Source: Planifilum fimeticola (lineage in GTDB: Bacteria > Bacillota > Bacilli > Thermoactinomycetales > DSM-44946). Taken from it: a stretch of DNA of 64,000 nucleotides. Each line of letters opens with the position of its first letter. Position 1 is the first letter of the stretch. The notes below the pieces were generated by a model. It made no database searches, was not told where the DNA came from, and saw nothing but the letters and a program-made list of their open reading frames with translations. Shown piece after piece: positions 19,386-27,701 of the stretch. The DNA lies in the NCBI RefSeq assembly GCF_003001905.1, contig NZ_PVNE01000004.1, positions 114,185 through 178,184 of the forward strand. Direction: 5' to 3'. Made by a program: the position numbers and the translations under genes.

Positions 19386-19847
19386 TTAAAAGAGAATCGC
19401 CAACCTCGCCTTCGCCACCAGGGGATATGGAATGGTGATCTCCTTCCCGTCCACCTCCACGGTCAGCCTCTCCGGCGTGAAATCCGTCAGGGTTCCTTCG
19501 AAGGTTTTTCTTCCCTCAATGGGTTCATAGGTCTTGATGTGAACATGCTTGCCGACGGCCCTTTCAAAATCCCGCTCCTTTTTCAGCGGGCGCTCCGCCC
19601 CCGGCGAGGAGACCTCCAGAATGTATGCCCCCGATATGGGGTCCACCCGGTCCAGCTCCTTGCTCAACCGCTCGCTGACACGGCTGATGTCCTCCAGGCT
19701 CACCCGGCCTTCGATCCGATCGATAAACAGGCGCAAAAAACGATTCTTTCCCTCTTTTTTAAACTCGATATCCACCAGTTCCAAACCGTCTTCGGCCAGG
19801 AGGGGAGCTGCCAATTCCTCCACAATCTCCGTCACTTTGCGGTTCAC
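19386..19847 (-). CDS. rimP: Ribosome maturation factor RimP
   Basis: 30S assembly factor. The protein is 153 aa from the GTG at 19847 ([21 protein letters not shown]), 8-9 nt behind a GGGGAGGG ribosome site; an ATG six codons upstream lies within that site. Typical segments are [22 protein letters not shown] and [26 protein letters not shown]. It is the first gene of rimP-nusA-ylxR-ylxQ-infB, the usual Gram-positive order. Confidence 0.96.
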   Translation of the reverse strand: MNRKVTEIVEELAAPLLAEDGLELVDIEFKKEGKNRFLRLFIDRIEGRVSLEDISRVSERLSKELDRVDPISGAYILEVSSPGAERPLKKERDFERAVGKHVHIKTYEPIEGRKTFEGTLTDFTPERLTVEVDGKEITIPYPLVAKARLAILF

Positions 19848-19902
19848 GTTCGTCCCTCCCCGCAATCCTCACAGGTGTTTGTCACCAACCGCATCCAAAG
19901 GG

Positions 19903-19929
19903 AAAGAGTGGGCGACAACCCACTCTTTC
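19903..19929 (-). terminator. Hairpin between the rimP promoter and rimP (attenuator or polC terminator)
   Basis: The inverted repeat AAAGAGTGG / CCACTCTTT surrounds an 8-9-nt loop. On the minus strand it is followed by a weak pyrimidine run (TTTCCCTTT). Because the likely promoter lies upstream of it, the hairpin is inside the leader of the NusA operon. Confidence 0.6.
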
Positions 19930-19967
19930 TCAGGGACGCTATCCATGCTACCAGTATAGCCACAAAG

Positions 19968-19996
19968 ATTATATCATAACCGCCGGTGGCTGGCAA
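19968..19996 (-). promoter_or_regulatory. Sigma-A promoter of the rimP-nusA-infB operon
   Basis: On the minus strand TTGCCA (19996-19991) is followed after exactly 17 bp by TATAAT (19973-19968). It leaves a ~115-nt leader that contains the hairpin at 19903-19929. Confidence 0.75.
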
Positions 19997-20025
19997 TCGG
20001 CTATTGACAAACTTCAGACACCGGC

Positions 20026-23000
20026 TCAAAACAGCGACAGCTGATTGCTCTCCGGCAGGTCGCGGAGACAGCCCAGGCGCTCCAACACTTCCACGACGGC
20101 GCTGGACACGCGGCTTCGCTTCTGGAAATCCTCAATGGACAGAAAATCTCCCTCTTCCCGCGCTTTGACGATATTGCGGGCGGCACTCGTCCCGATTCCG
20201 GAGACGGAGGAAAAGGGCGGCAGCAGGGCGTCGCCGTCCACCAGAAAACGGGTCGCCTCGGAACGATACAGATCGATCGAACGGAAAGTGAGGCCCCGGG
20301 CCATCATTTCCCTGGCCGATTCCAGCACCGTGAGCAGCCCCTTTTCCTTCGGAGAGGCATCCGCTCCCTTTTCGTTGATTTCGTTGATCTTCCGATTGAC
20401 CGCTTCCTTCCCCTTGTTCACCAGCTCCAGATCGAAATCGTCCGCCCGCACGGTGAAATAGGTGGCATAGTACTCGGCGGGATAATACACCTTGAACCAG
20501 GCGATCCGCACCGCCATCAGCACGTAGGCCACCGCGTGGGCCTTGGGGAACATGTACTTGATCTTGCGGCAGGAATCGATGTACCAATCCGGCACCCCGT
20601 GCTTTCTCATCTCGTCCGCTTCTTCTTCGGTAAGCCCCTTCCCTTTCCGCACCTTTTCCATGATCTTGAAGGCCGTTTTGGGCTTCATGCCCTTGTATAT
20701 GAGGTAGATCATGATGTCGTCCCGGGTGGCGATCACCTCCGACAAGACCGCAGTGCCGCTCCGGATCAAATCCTGGGCGTTGTTCAGCCAGACATCCGTC
20801 CCGTGGGACAAACCCGATATTCGGACCAGCTCGCCGAAGGTGGTCGGCCGGGTATCCTCCAGCATCTGGCGGACGAATCGGGTCCCGAATTCCGGGATTC
20901 CCAGCGTGCCCGTGGAACACCCGATCTCCTCCGGCGTCACCCCGAGGGACTCCGTTCCGCTGAACAACTGGAGCACCTTTTTGTCGTCCACGGGGATCGT
21001 CTTGGGGTCCACCCCGGTGAGATCCTGCAGCATGCGGATGACGGTGGGATCATCATGGCCCAGAATATCCAGCTTCAACAGCCGGCCGCTGATGGCGTGA
21101 TAATCGAAGTGCGTGGTCACCGTCCGGGCTTTGGGATCGTCCGCCGGGCGCTGGATCGGCGTGAAGTCGAACACGTCCCGGTTTTGGGGAACCACCATCA
21201 AGCCTCCCGGATGCTGGCCGGTGGTCCGTTTCACCCCCGTGCATCCGCGAACCAGCCTCTCGATTTCGGCATTGCGAAGCGTAAGCCCCATCTCTTCCTG
21301 ATATTTCTTGACGAAGCCGTAGGCCGTCTTCTCCGCGACGGTGGAAATCGTCCCCGCCCGGTACACGTAATCCTTTCCGAACAATTCCTCGGTGTACTTG
21401 TGCGCCCTCGGCTGGTATTCCCCCGAGAAGTTCAAGTCGATATCCGGCGTCTTGTCCCCCTCGAAACCCAGGAAGGTCTCAAAGGGGATGTCATGCCCGT
21501 CCTTCCGCATCTTCGTTCCGCACTCGGGACAATCCTTGTCGGGCAAATCAAAGCCGGAAGCCACGGACCCGTCCGTAATAAATTCACTGTGTTTGCAATT
21601 CGGGCAGACATAATGGGGCGGCAGGGGATTCACCTCGGTGATCGAACTCATCGTCGCCACGAAGGACGATCCCACCGAACCGCGGGAACCCACCAGGTAA
21701 CCGTCGGAAAGGGATTTGGTGACCAGCTTGTGGGAGATGAGATAGATGACGGCAAAACCGTGCTTGATGATGCTGCCAAGTTCCTTTTCCAGCCGCTCCT
21801 TCACGATGTCCGGCAGCGGAGAACCGTAGATCTTCTCCGCCGTCTCATAGCAGATCCGACGGAGTTCCTCGTCCGCCCCCTCGATGATCGGCGTGTGCGT
21901 GCCGTCGGGGAAGGGAGCCAACTCCTCGATCTGATCGGCGATGCTCCGCGGGGCGGCGATGACCACCTCCCGGGCCTTTTCCTCCCCCAAATAGGAAAAC
22001 TCCTCCAGCATCTCCTCCGTCGTCCGAAAGTGGGCCGGCGGGAGGGGATCCTTCCGGCGAAAGCCGCTCTGGTTGGCCGTGAGAATCTCCCGGTACAGCG
22101 ACTCCCATGCATCCAGGTAGTGGGCGTTGCCCGTCGCCACCACCGGCTTCCCCAGCTTTTCGCCGATCCGGACCAAAAGCCGGTTCGTCTCCCGGAGCCG
22201 TTCCTCGCTTTCCACGATCCCCTTTTCAATCAGGTGGCGGTTCACATCGACCGGCTGAATCTCGATATAGTCGTAAAAGCTGGCGATTTCCTCCGCCTCC
22301 TGGGGCGACTTCTGAAGTGCCGCCTCGAAGAGCTCTCCCTTTTCACAACCGGAACCGACGATCAATCCCTCCCGGTACTTCTCCAGTTCGCTCCTCGGAA
22401 TGCGGGGAACGCGATGAAAATATTCCAAATGGGACAGGGAGATCAGCTTGTACAAATTCTTCAGGCCGGTCTGATTCCGAACCAGCAGCACCGCGTGGAA
22501 CGGCCGAAGCCGGGACACATCGCGCCGGCCGGTCATCTCGTTTAACTGGTCGAGACGACCGATCTTTCTCGCCAGGCAATCCTCCACCATCTTCCACAGC
22601 AGATGGCCGGTCGCTTCCGCGTCGTGGATGGCCCGGTGATGCTGCTTCAGTTCAATGCCGAAGTGTTTGCACAGGGTGTTCAGCCGGTAATTTTTCAGAC
22701 CCGAATAGAGGGAGCGGGCCATCTCCAGCGTGTCGATCACCGGATTGGTGATCGAATCGAGACCCAGCCGCTGAACGCCCATCTGGAGAAACCCCATGTC
22801 GAAGCGGGCATTGTGAGCGACCAGTACGCTGTCGCCGACAAATTCGAGAAAGCGCTGAAGCACCTCCCCCACCTCCGGGGCGCCCTCCAGCATCTCATCG
22901 GTGATGCCCGTCAATTCGGTGATCGTCGACGTCAGCTTCCGCCGGGGATTGGCAAAAGAGCTGAAACGGTCCACGATCTCTCCGCCCCGCACCTTGACCG

Positions 23001-24315
23001 CCGCCAATTCGATGATCGTGTCGTGCACGGCCGAGAGCCCCGTCGTCTCCACGTCAAAAACAACATAGGTGTCCTCCTGGAGGTTCCGGGGTGCGGGTCG
23101 CATCACGATGGGGACTCCGTCGTCCACCAGGTAGGCCTCCACCCCGTAGATCACCTTGATGCCGTGCTTCTTGGCAGCGGCATGCGCTTCGGGAAAAGCC
23201 TGAACCACTCCGTGATCGGTGATGGCCACGGCGGGATGCCCCCATTCCGCCGCCCGCTTCACCATTTCTCCGGGATCATTCACTCCGTCCATGTTGCTCA
23301 TCGCCGTGTGCAGATGGAGCTCCACCCGCTTTTCTTCGGCGTTGTCGGCGCGCTTCACCGGCTCCGCTTCGTTGAGGTCGTTTCCGATCAGGACCAGTTC
23401 GCGGGCGAAATTGTCAAACTGGACGGCCCCCCTTACGGTCACCCACATGCCGTCCTTCACTCTGGACAAGAGGGCGGCGTCCTCCTTGTCCCGTGCAAAC
23501 ATCTTCACCTGGATGGAATCGGTGAAGTCCGTCAAGTTGAAGGTGAGAAGCGTACGACCGCTGCGCAGCTCCCGGATTTCCGACTTGAACACCTCTCCCT
23601 TCAGTACGACGCGCCGCTCCTCTTCGGTAATCCTGCGAATCGGGACCGGTTCTTCCCGGATCGCATATCCGATGACCAAATCTCCGTCGATGGAGGGCGC
23701 CGACTTCGGCGCGGACGCCGATTCCCTTTCCACCAGGGCCTGCTCCTTCAATTTCCGTTCCTCGGCCTGCTGTTGTTCGCGGAACCGGTTCTGTTCCTCC
23801 TCCAGTGAGCGGCTTTCGAGCGTGACGCGGATCTCCGTTCCGGACACCTCCCGGATGATCGAAGCGATCACCCGATCCAGCCGCTTTTGCTCAGCCATCT
23901 TGGCCATCATCGGGTGGGGAAACACAATGATCATCCCGTCCTTTTCCCAGCGCCACTCCGCTCTTCCCATCCAGCCTGCGGCGGCCGCGGACACATCTTC
24001 GGCCACCTTTTTTCGGATCCATTCCCAGTACAAGCGGACGAGCTGCTCCGGATCAGCGCCCGCCGGCCGCAGACGGATCGACACCCCGGCCGCACGGCCC
24101 AGCGCCGAACCGAGCCGGGATTCCACCTCCTTCCATATGTGGGGCGGAACCGGTCGTTTCAGACAGAGAAACAGCGTCCACGTTTTTCGGGAAAGGCTTA
24201 CCTGAATCTTCTCGATATACGCGCCCTCAAAATGTTTCTCCAACCATTCCCGCGGCAGGTCCGCCCGGGAAAAGAGCTGTTCCAGTCTCTCTCTCTTGAC
24301 CTCCGGCGTCGCCAT
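20026..24315 (-). CDS. polC: DNA polymerase III alpha subunit, PolC type
   Basis: Main replicative polymerase of low-GC Gram-positives, with built-in proofreading. The 1429-aa protein has an N-terminal domain, an OB fold (~235-310), a split PHP domain (VELHLHTAMSNMDGVNDP ~333; AITDHGVVQAFPEAH ~365), an inserted DEDDh exonuclease (YVVFDVETTGLSAVHD ~420; HNARFDMGFLQMG ~505), then the second PHP part and polymerase core with SRGSVGSSFVATM and PDIDLNFSGEYQ, and a C-terminal helix-hairpin-helix. Length and order match B. subtilis PolC (1437 aa). Between it and rseP there is no proS, unlike in Bacillus. Confidence 0.97.
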   Translation of the reverse strand: MATPEVKRERLEQLFSRADLPREWLEKHFEGAYIEKIQVSLSRKTWTLFLCLKRPVPPHIWKEVESRLGSALGRAAGVSIRLRPAGADPEQLVRLYWEWIRKKVAEDVSAAAAGWMGRAEWRWEKDGMIIVFPHPMMAKMAEQKRLDRVIASIIREVSGTEIRVTLESRSLEEEQNRFREQQQAEERKLKEQALVERESASAPKSAPSIDGDLVIGYAIREEPVPIRRITEEERRVVLKGEVFKSEIRELRSGRTLLTFNLTDFTDSIQVKMFARDKEDAALLSRVKDGMWVTVRGAVQFDNFARELVLIGNDLNEAEPVKRADNAEEKRVELHLHTAMSNMDGVNDPGEMVKRAAEWGHPAVAITDHGVVQAFPEAHAAAKKHGIKVIYGVEAYLVDDGVPIVMRPAPRNLQEDTYVVFDVETTGLSAVHDTIIELAAVKVRGGEIVDRFSSFANPRRKLTSTITELTGITDEMLEGAPEVGEVLQRFLEFVGDSVLVAHNARFDMGFLQMGVQRLGLDSITNPVIDTLEMARSLYSGLKNYRLNTLCKHFGIELKQHHRAIHDAEATGHLLWKMVEDCLARKIGRLDQLNEMTGRRDVSRLRPFHAVLLVRNQTGLKNLYKLISLSHLEYFHRVPRIPRSELEKYREGLIVGSGCEKGELFEAALQKSPQEAEEIASFYDYIEIQPVDVNRHLIEKGIVESEERLRETNRLLVRIGEKLGKPVVATGNAHYLDAWESLYREILTANQSGFRRKDPLPPAHFRTTEEMLEEFSYLGEEKAREVVIAAPRSIADQIEELAPFPDGTHTPIIEGADEELRRICYETAEKIYGSPLPDIVKERLEKELGSIIKHGFAVIYLISHKLVTKSLSDGYLVGSRGSVGSSFVATMSSITEVNPLPPHYVCPNCKHSEFITDGSVASGFDLPDKDCPECGTKMRKDGHDIPFETFLGFEGDKTPDIDLNFSGEYQPRAHKYTEELFGKDYVYRAGTISTVAEKTAYGFVKKYQEEMGLTLRNAEIERLVRGCTGVKRTTGQHPGGLMVVPQNRDVFDFTPIQRPADDPKARTVTTHFDYHAISGRLLKLDILGHDDPTVIRMLQDLTGVDPKTIPVDDKKVLQLFSGTESLGVTPEEIGCSTGTLGIPEFGTRFVRQMLEDTRPTTFGELVRISGLSHGTDVWLNNAQDLIRSGTAVLSEVIATRDDIMIYLIYKGMKPKTAFKIMEKVRKGKGLTEEEADEMRKHGVPDWYIDSCRKIKYMFPKAHAVAYVLMAVRIAWFKVYYPAEYYATYFTVRADDFDLELVNKGKEAVNRKINEINEKGADASPKEKGLLTVLESAREMMARGLTFRSIDLYRSEATRFLVDGDALLPPFSSVSGIGTSAARNIVKAREEGDFLSIEDFQKRSRVSSAVVEVLERLGCLRDLPESNQLSLF

Positions 24316-24656
24316 GGGGCCAAAACCTCCCCTTTTCCACCAACACCTTTTATCGCTCCCATCAGTGTATCAAAAAATGGACAAGGGAACCACAGCCAGT
24401 GCGGTTTTCTTTTGCTTTGGATCGCTGCATATCCGCCTCAAAAAATCTTCCTCACGGGACACCTTCACTCCTTTTTTCCTGAAACCGATTGACAGACAAA
24501 GTTCCCCTGGAGTACATTTATATCACCAGGAGAAATTGTGTTTCATCCAATGAAACACAGGCTCGACCGACCTGATGCGGCCCTTCCGGGAGCCCGTCGT
24601 TGCGATGAGCCCCAGGGCGGATGCAGGGTTGAATTTTACCGTGAAGGAGGATATTC
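24316..24656 (+). promoter_or_regulatory. Intergenic region: promoter and folded leader of the methyltransferase gene
   Basis: This 341-bp gap between divergent polC and the methyltransferase gene has TTGACA (24489-24494) and TACATT (24513-24518), 18 bp apart, on the plus strand. The transcript would then form a perfect 9-bp hairpin GTGTTTCAT/ATGAAACAC (about 24538-24558), a second pairing GGCTC/GAGCC (around 24562 and 24590) and a CGTCG/CGATG hairpin (~24597-24609) before the GAAGGAGG ribosome site. I recognise no riboswitch family. Confidence 0.5.
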
Positions 24657-25424
24657 ATGGACAATACCAAAGAAAAAGTGAAAAAACAGTTCGAACACGC
24701 CGGCCGCAACTACCGGGACAGCGCAATCCATGCCAAGGGGCGTGACCTGGAATGGATCGCAGAGGAAATCGGCCGGTGCCCCTCCCCCCTCTTGGCCCTG
24801 GACATCGCCACGGGCGCCGGACACACGGCCTTCGCCCTCAGCCGTTGCGTCCGCCGGGTCGTCGGATATGACCTGACGCCGGAAATGCTGCGCATCGCCG
24901 CCAAAGAGGCGGAACAACGGGGCATCGACAATGTCACTTGGGCGGAGGGGGACGCCGAGCGCCTTCCCTTTCCGGACCGGTTGTTTGACGTGGTCACCTG
25001 CCGCATCGCCGCCCATCACTTTCCACGGGCGGAACGGGCCTTTGCCGAAGCGCGCAGAGTATTGGTGCCGGGCGGGCGGATGATCCTGGTGGACAATTAT
25101 GTACCCGAAGAAGCCGACGAGCTGCTCAACCGGGTGGAGACCCTCCGGGACCCTTCCCATTTCCGGGTTCGCACCCTGTCCGGCTGGACCCGCCTGCTCC
25201 GGAATGCGGGATTTTCAACGGTGACCGTCCTGCGGAAGTGGGAGACGCCCGTCGTTCTGGAGGAATGGTTCCAAAGGGCCAAAACCCCTGCCCACAGGCA
25301 GGAGGAAGCCCTCCGCACGCTTCGGGAGGCCCCGCAACCGACGCGGGAGCTGCTGCTCTTACATCCACCCGCGGGACCGGCTCAGCTGATCCTGCGAAAG
25401 GGCATGTGGATCGCGGTCAGATAA
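24657..25424 (+). CDS. Class I SAM-dependent methyltransferase (UbiE/YcgJ-like)
   Basis: A 255-aa cytoplasmic enzyme with a Rossmann methyltransferase fold: motif I ALDIATGAGHTAFAL (~43-57), acidic motif II VVGYDLTPEMLRIA (~68), motif III TWAEGDAERLPFPDRLFDVVTC (~100-120) and motif post-III RVLVPGGRMILVDNYVP (~135-150). It resembles the UbiE/MenG superfamily, but the substrate cannot be read from the sequence. The ATG has a strong AAGGAGG site. A second methyltransferase gene follows 68 bp downstream. Both face opposite to all neighbours, so this is a separate small unit inserted where proS stands in Bacillus. Confidence 0.85.
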   Translation: MDNTKEKVKKQFEHAGRNYRDSAIHAKGRDLEWIAEEIGRCPSPLLALDIATGAGHTAFALSRCVRRVVGYDLTPEMLRIAAKEAEQRGIDNVTWAEGDAERLPFPDRLFDVVTCRIAAHHFPRAERAFAEARRVLVPGGRMILVDNYVPEEADELLNRVETLRDPSHFRVRTLSGWTRLLRNAGFSTVTVLRKWETPVVLEEWFQRAKTPAHRQEEALRTLREAPQPTRELLLLHPPAGPAQLILRKGMWIAVR

Positions 25425-25492
25425 CAGCCGGGCAGCGGAACGGTCGCAATCCCCTCCGGTCCTTCGACAAAGTCCAAAAGAAGGTGATTCCC

Positions 25493-26278
25493 ATGACCAT
25501 CGATTTCTTCGATCCCGCCAACCGCCTCTCCTACGCATCCCGCTCCGCCTCCTCCGAGTGGAAAACCCTCATGCAAAGCCTCGTCGATTTGCGGGGCATC
25601 GACGCCGTCGATATCGGATGCGGCGGAGGGATCTACAGCCGGGCGATGGCGGAGATGGGCGCGCGGGTCACCGGCGTGGATTTCTCCGGAGAAATGCTGT
25701 CAGCGGCCCGCAAACAACAGACGGCGCAGCGAATCCGGTGGATTCAGGCCGACGCCGCCGACACCGGCCTCCCGGATTCGTCCTATGACCTGGTGTTGCT
25801 GCGGGCGGTGATTCACCACTTCTCCGCAGAAAAAACGACCGAGGTGCTTTTGGAATCCTATCGGCTGCTTCGCCCGGGAGGAAGGATCATCATCCAGGAC
25901 CGCACCCTGGAAGATTGCCGTCTTCCCGGAGGTCCCGGTCATCTCCGCGGCTTCCTCTTTGAACGGTTTCCAAACTTGCTGGAGGAGGAAAAGCGGCGCC
26001 GCCCCGATCTGCACAGCCTCGAGCGCGCCCTCGCGGAAACGGGTTTTCACGGGGTGAAAACCCGGCGATTTTGGGAGACGAGAAAAATTTTCCGCGACCT
26101 CGGGGAACTGGAAAGGGACTTCCTGGGCCGCATCGGCCGGTCCATCCTCCACCGGTTGTCGGATGACGAATTGCGTGATCTGGTCGGATTCATCACGGAA
26201 GGGCTGTCCCGCCAAGGCGTCACATCCTCCATTTCGGACCGGGACCGGTGGACCCTCTGGACAGCCCGGAAGGGTTGA
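25493..26278 (+). CDS. Class I SAM-dependent methyltransferase
   Basis: A 261-aa methyltransferase with motif I AVDIGCGGGIYSRAMAEMG (~38-56), VTGVDFSGEMLSAARKQQ (~60), IQADAADTGLPDSSYDLVLLRAVIHHF (~83-109) and LLRPGGRIIIQDRTLEDC (~123-140). The C-terminal ~100 residues, rich in Arg/Glu/Leu, are probably the substrate domain; substrate unknown. The ATG at 25493 follows GAAGGTGATTCCC; longer in-frame starts lie inside the preceding gene. It is likely co-transcribed with the upstream methyltransferase, and a strong hairpin terminator follows. Confidence 0.83.
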   Translation: MTIDFFDPANRLSYASRSASSEWKTLMQSLVDLRGIDAVDIGCGGGIYSRAMAEMGARVTGVDFSGEMLSAARKQQTAQRIRWIQADAADTGLPDSSYDLVLLRAVIHHFSAEKTTEVLLESYRLLRPGGRIIIQDRTLEDCRLPGGPGHLRGFLFERFPNLLEEEKRRRPDLHSLERALAETGFHGVKTRRFWETRKIFRDLGELERDFLGRIGRSILHRLSDDELRDLVGFITEGLSRQGVTSSISDRDRWTLWTARKG

Positions 26279-26295
26279 ACCCCCCATTAACGGGA

Positions 26296-26327
26296 GAAAC
26301 GGCCCGGGGATCCGGGCCGTTTCTTTC
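26296..26327. terminator. Terminator between convergent methyltransferase and bdbC genes
   Basis: Perfect stem GAAACGGCCCGG/CCGGGCCGTTTC with a four-base loop, with T-rich flank on the plus side. It can serve both converging transcripts. Confidence 0.85.
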
Positions 26328-26340
26328 CCGATCATTTTCT

Positions 26341-26757
26341 TCAGTCGCTCCCCTTCCTGGCGGCCGCCAACAGCAGGGATATCAGGACAAAGGCCACGAA
26401 AGCCAGAAATGGGATGGTGATAAAGCCCAGCCAATTGATATATTGACCGGAACAGGGGATCCCCTCCTTGCAGGGAGAGAGCCCGGCCATCCCGGGAACT
26501 TTTTGCAGAAGATAGTGGAAGGCGGACAATGCTACACCGCTCAAGCTGAGGGGAAGGGAATAAAGGACGACGGAACGGTCGTCCCGATACGAAGCGACCC
26601 CGAGAATCACCGCGAGAGGATACATCAGGATCCGCTGATACCAGCACAATTCACAGGGAATGAAACCGGCCATCTCGCTGAAATAGAGGCTTCCGCCCGT
26701 GGCGATGAGCGCCACCAACCATGCCAGATAAAGGCCGTAATCGCGAATCCAGCCCAA
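26341..26757 (-). CDS. bdbC: DsbB-type disulfide oxidoreductase BdbC
   Basis: Quinone-linked membrane protein that reoxidises BdbD. The 138-aa protein has four membrane helices (about 8-26, 40-57, 64-84, 108-130). The first cysteine pair is CELCWYQR (Cys36, Cys39) and the second is in LSPCKEGIPCSGQY (~96-103), the DsbB/BdbC layout. It follows the bdbD gene by 19 bp, forming a BdbD-BdbC pair as in Bacillus competence and sporulation systems. Confidence 0.92.
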   Translation of the reverse strand: MGWIRDYGLYLAWLVALIATGGSLYFSEMAGFIPCELCWYQRILMYPLAVILGVASYRDDRSVVLYSLPLSLSGVALSAFHYLLQKVPGMAGLSPCKEGIPCSGQYINWLGFITIPFLAFVAFVLISLLLAAARKGSD

Positions 26758-26776
26758 ACCCGATTCACCTCTCCCC

Positions 26777-27511
26777 CTACCTGCTTCCCTTCAGCTCTTC
26801 TTCAATCTGCTTCTTCAGGGAGGGATAATCGAACACGGTATCCTGATCCACCCGCTTCCCGTTGATGAAGAGAGTGGGAACCGAATCGACTCCCAATTCC
26901 GCGGCGATCTTCCGGTCCGCCTCCACCTCTTTCCTGTAGACCTGGTCGTTCAGCTCCCGCTCCATCCGGGCGTGGTCGATATCCGGCACTTCTTTTTTGG
27001 CCAGCTCCACGAGAAACGGGACCGTGGCCCACTGGTCGGTCTCCAATCCCTGATGGGCGTAAACCACCTTGTAAAAAGTCCAGAAGGCCTCCGGTTTCTG
27101 CCGGTGAACCGCCTCTGCGGCCATGCTGGCCGTCACCGAATCCTCACCGATAAACGGTTTGTCGATAAAATACATGCCCGCCTTGCCCGTATCCAGAAAA
27201 TCCCGCTTCAGCTGGGGAAAGATTTCCTCTGTAAACCGCTTGCATACCGGGCACTTGTAGTCCCCGAATTCCACGATTCTGACCGGAGCGTCCGGATTTC
27301 CGATCACGGGTTGTCTTTCATAGGCGAAGATCTTTTCATCCACCGGCTTCGCCTGCTGATCGGAAAGGACGGATGTCAAGAAATACAATCCGCCGACCAG
27401 AATCAAAATGATCACCGTCCACAGGGTCAGGGTCCGGATCCTTCGCTCCCTCGCCTTGGCCTTTTTTTTCAATGCCATCTTTTGGCTGTTCTTTTTTTTC
27501 TTTTTGGACAT
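26777..27511 (-). CDS. bdbD: DsbA-type thiol oxidase BdbD (membrane-anchored)
   Basis: Extracytoplasmic oxidase that introduces disulfide bonds. The 244-aa protein has a very basic cytoplasmic N-terminus (SKKKKKNSQKMALKKKAKARERR), a signal anchor at ~28-48 and a thioredoxin fold interrupted by a helical domain. The active site CPVC is in GDYKCPVCKRFTEEI (~83) and the cis-proline region is VDSVPTLFINGKRV. The ATG at 27511 was chosen over an upstream in-frame start, which has no ribosome site. Its partner bdbC lies 19 bp downstream. Confidence 0.92.
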   Translation of the reverse strand: MSKKKKKNSQKMALKKKAKARERRIRTLTLWTVIILILVGGLYFLTSVLSDQQAKPVDEKIFAYERQPVIGNPDAPVRIVEFGDYKCPVCKRFTEEIFPQLKRDFLDTGKAGMYFIDKPFIGEDSVTASMAAEAVHRQKPEAFWTFYKVVYAHQGLETDQWATVPFLVELAKKEVPDIDHARMERELNDQVYRKEVEADRKIAAELGVDSVPTLFINGKRVDQDTVFDYPSLKKQIEEELKGSR

Positions 27512-27701
27512 GATTTTCCCCCTGATTATCTGCGTGGATATGAGAGTACTTCGGCAAGTGAACCGAAAAACCTGCACACATAAAAATCAGGAGAGCCGAT
27601 AGGCTCCCGCAGATAAACGCACGGGAAGGACCCGATTTCCGCCGGGCGGCTCCGGAGAATAAGTCAGGCGGAAAATCGCGAAGGCTCCCCGTCTTCTCAT
27701 A

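Noticed and set aside
20536..22545. A 669-codon plus-strand open frame
   Set aside because: Antisense to polC; no ribosome site and shadow composition.
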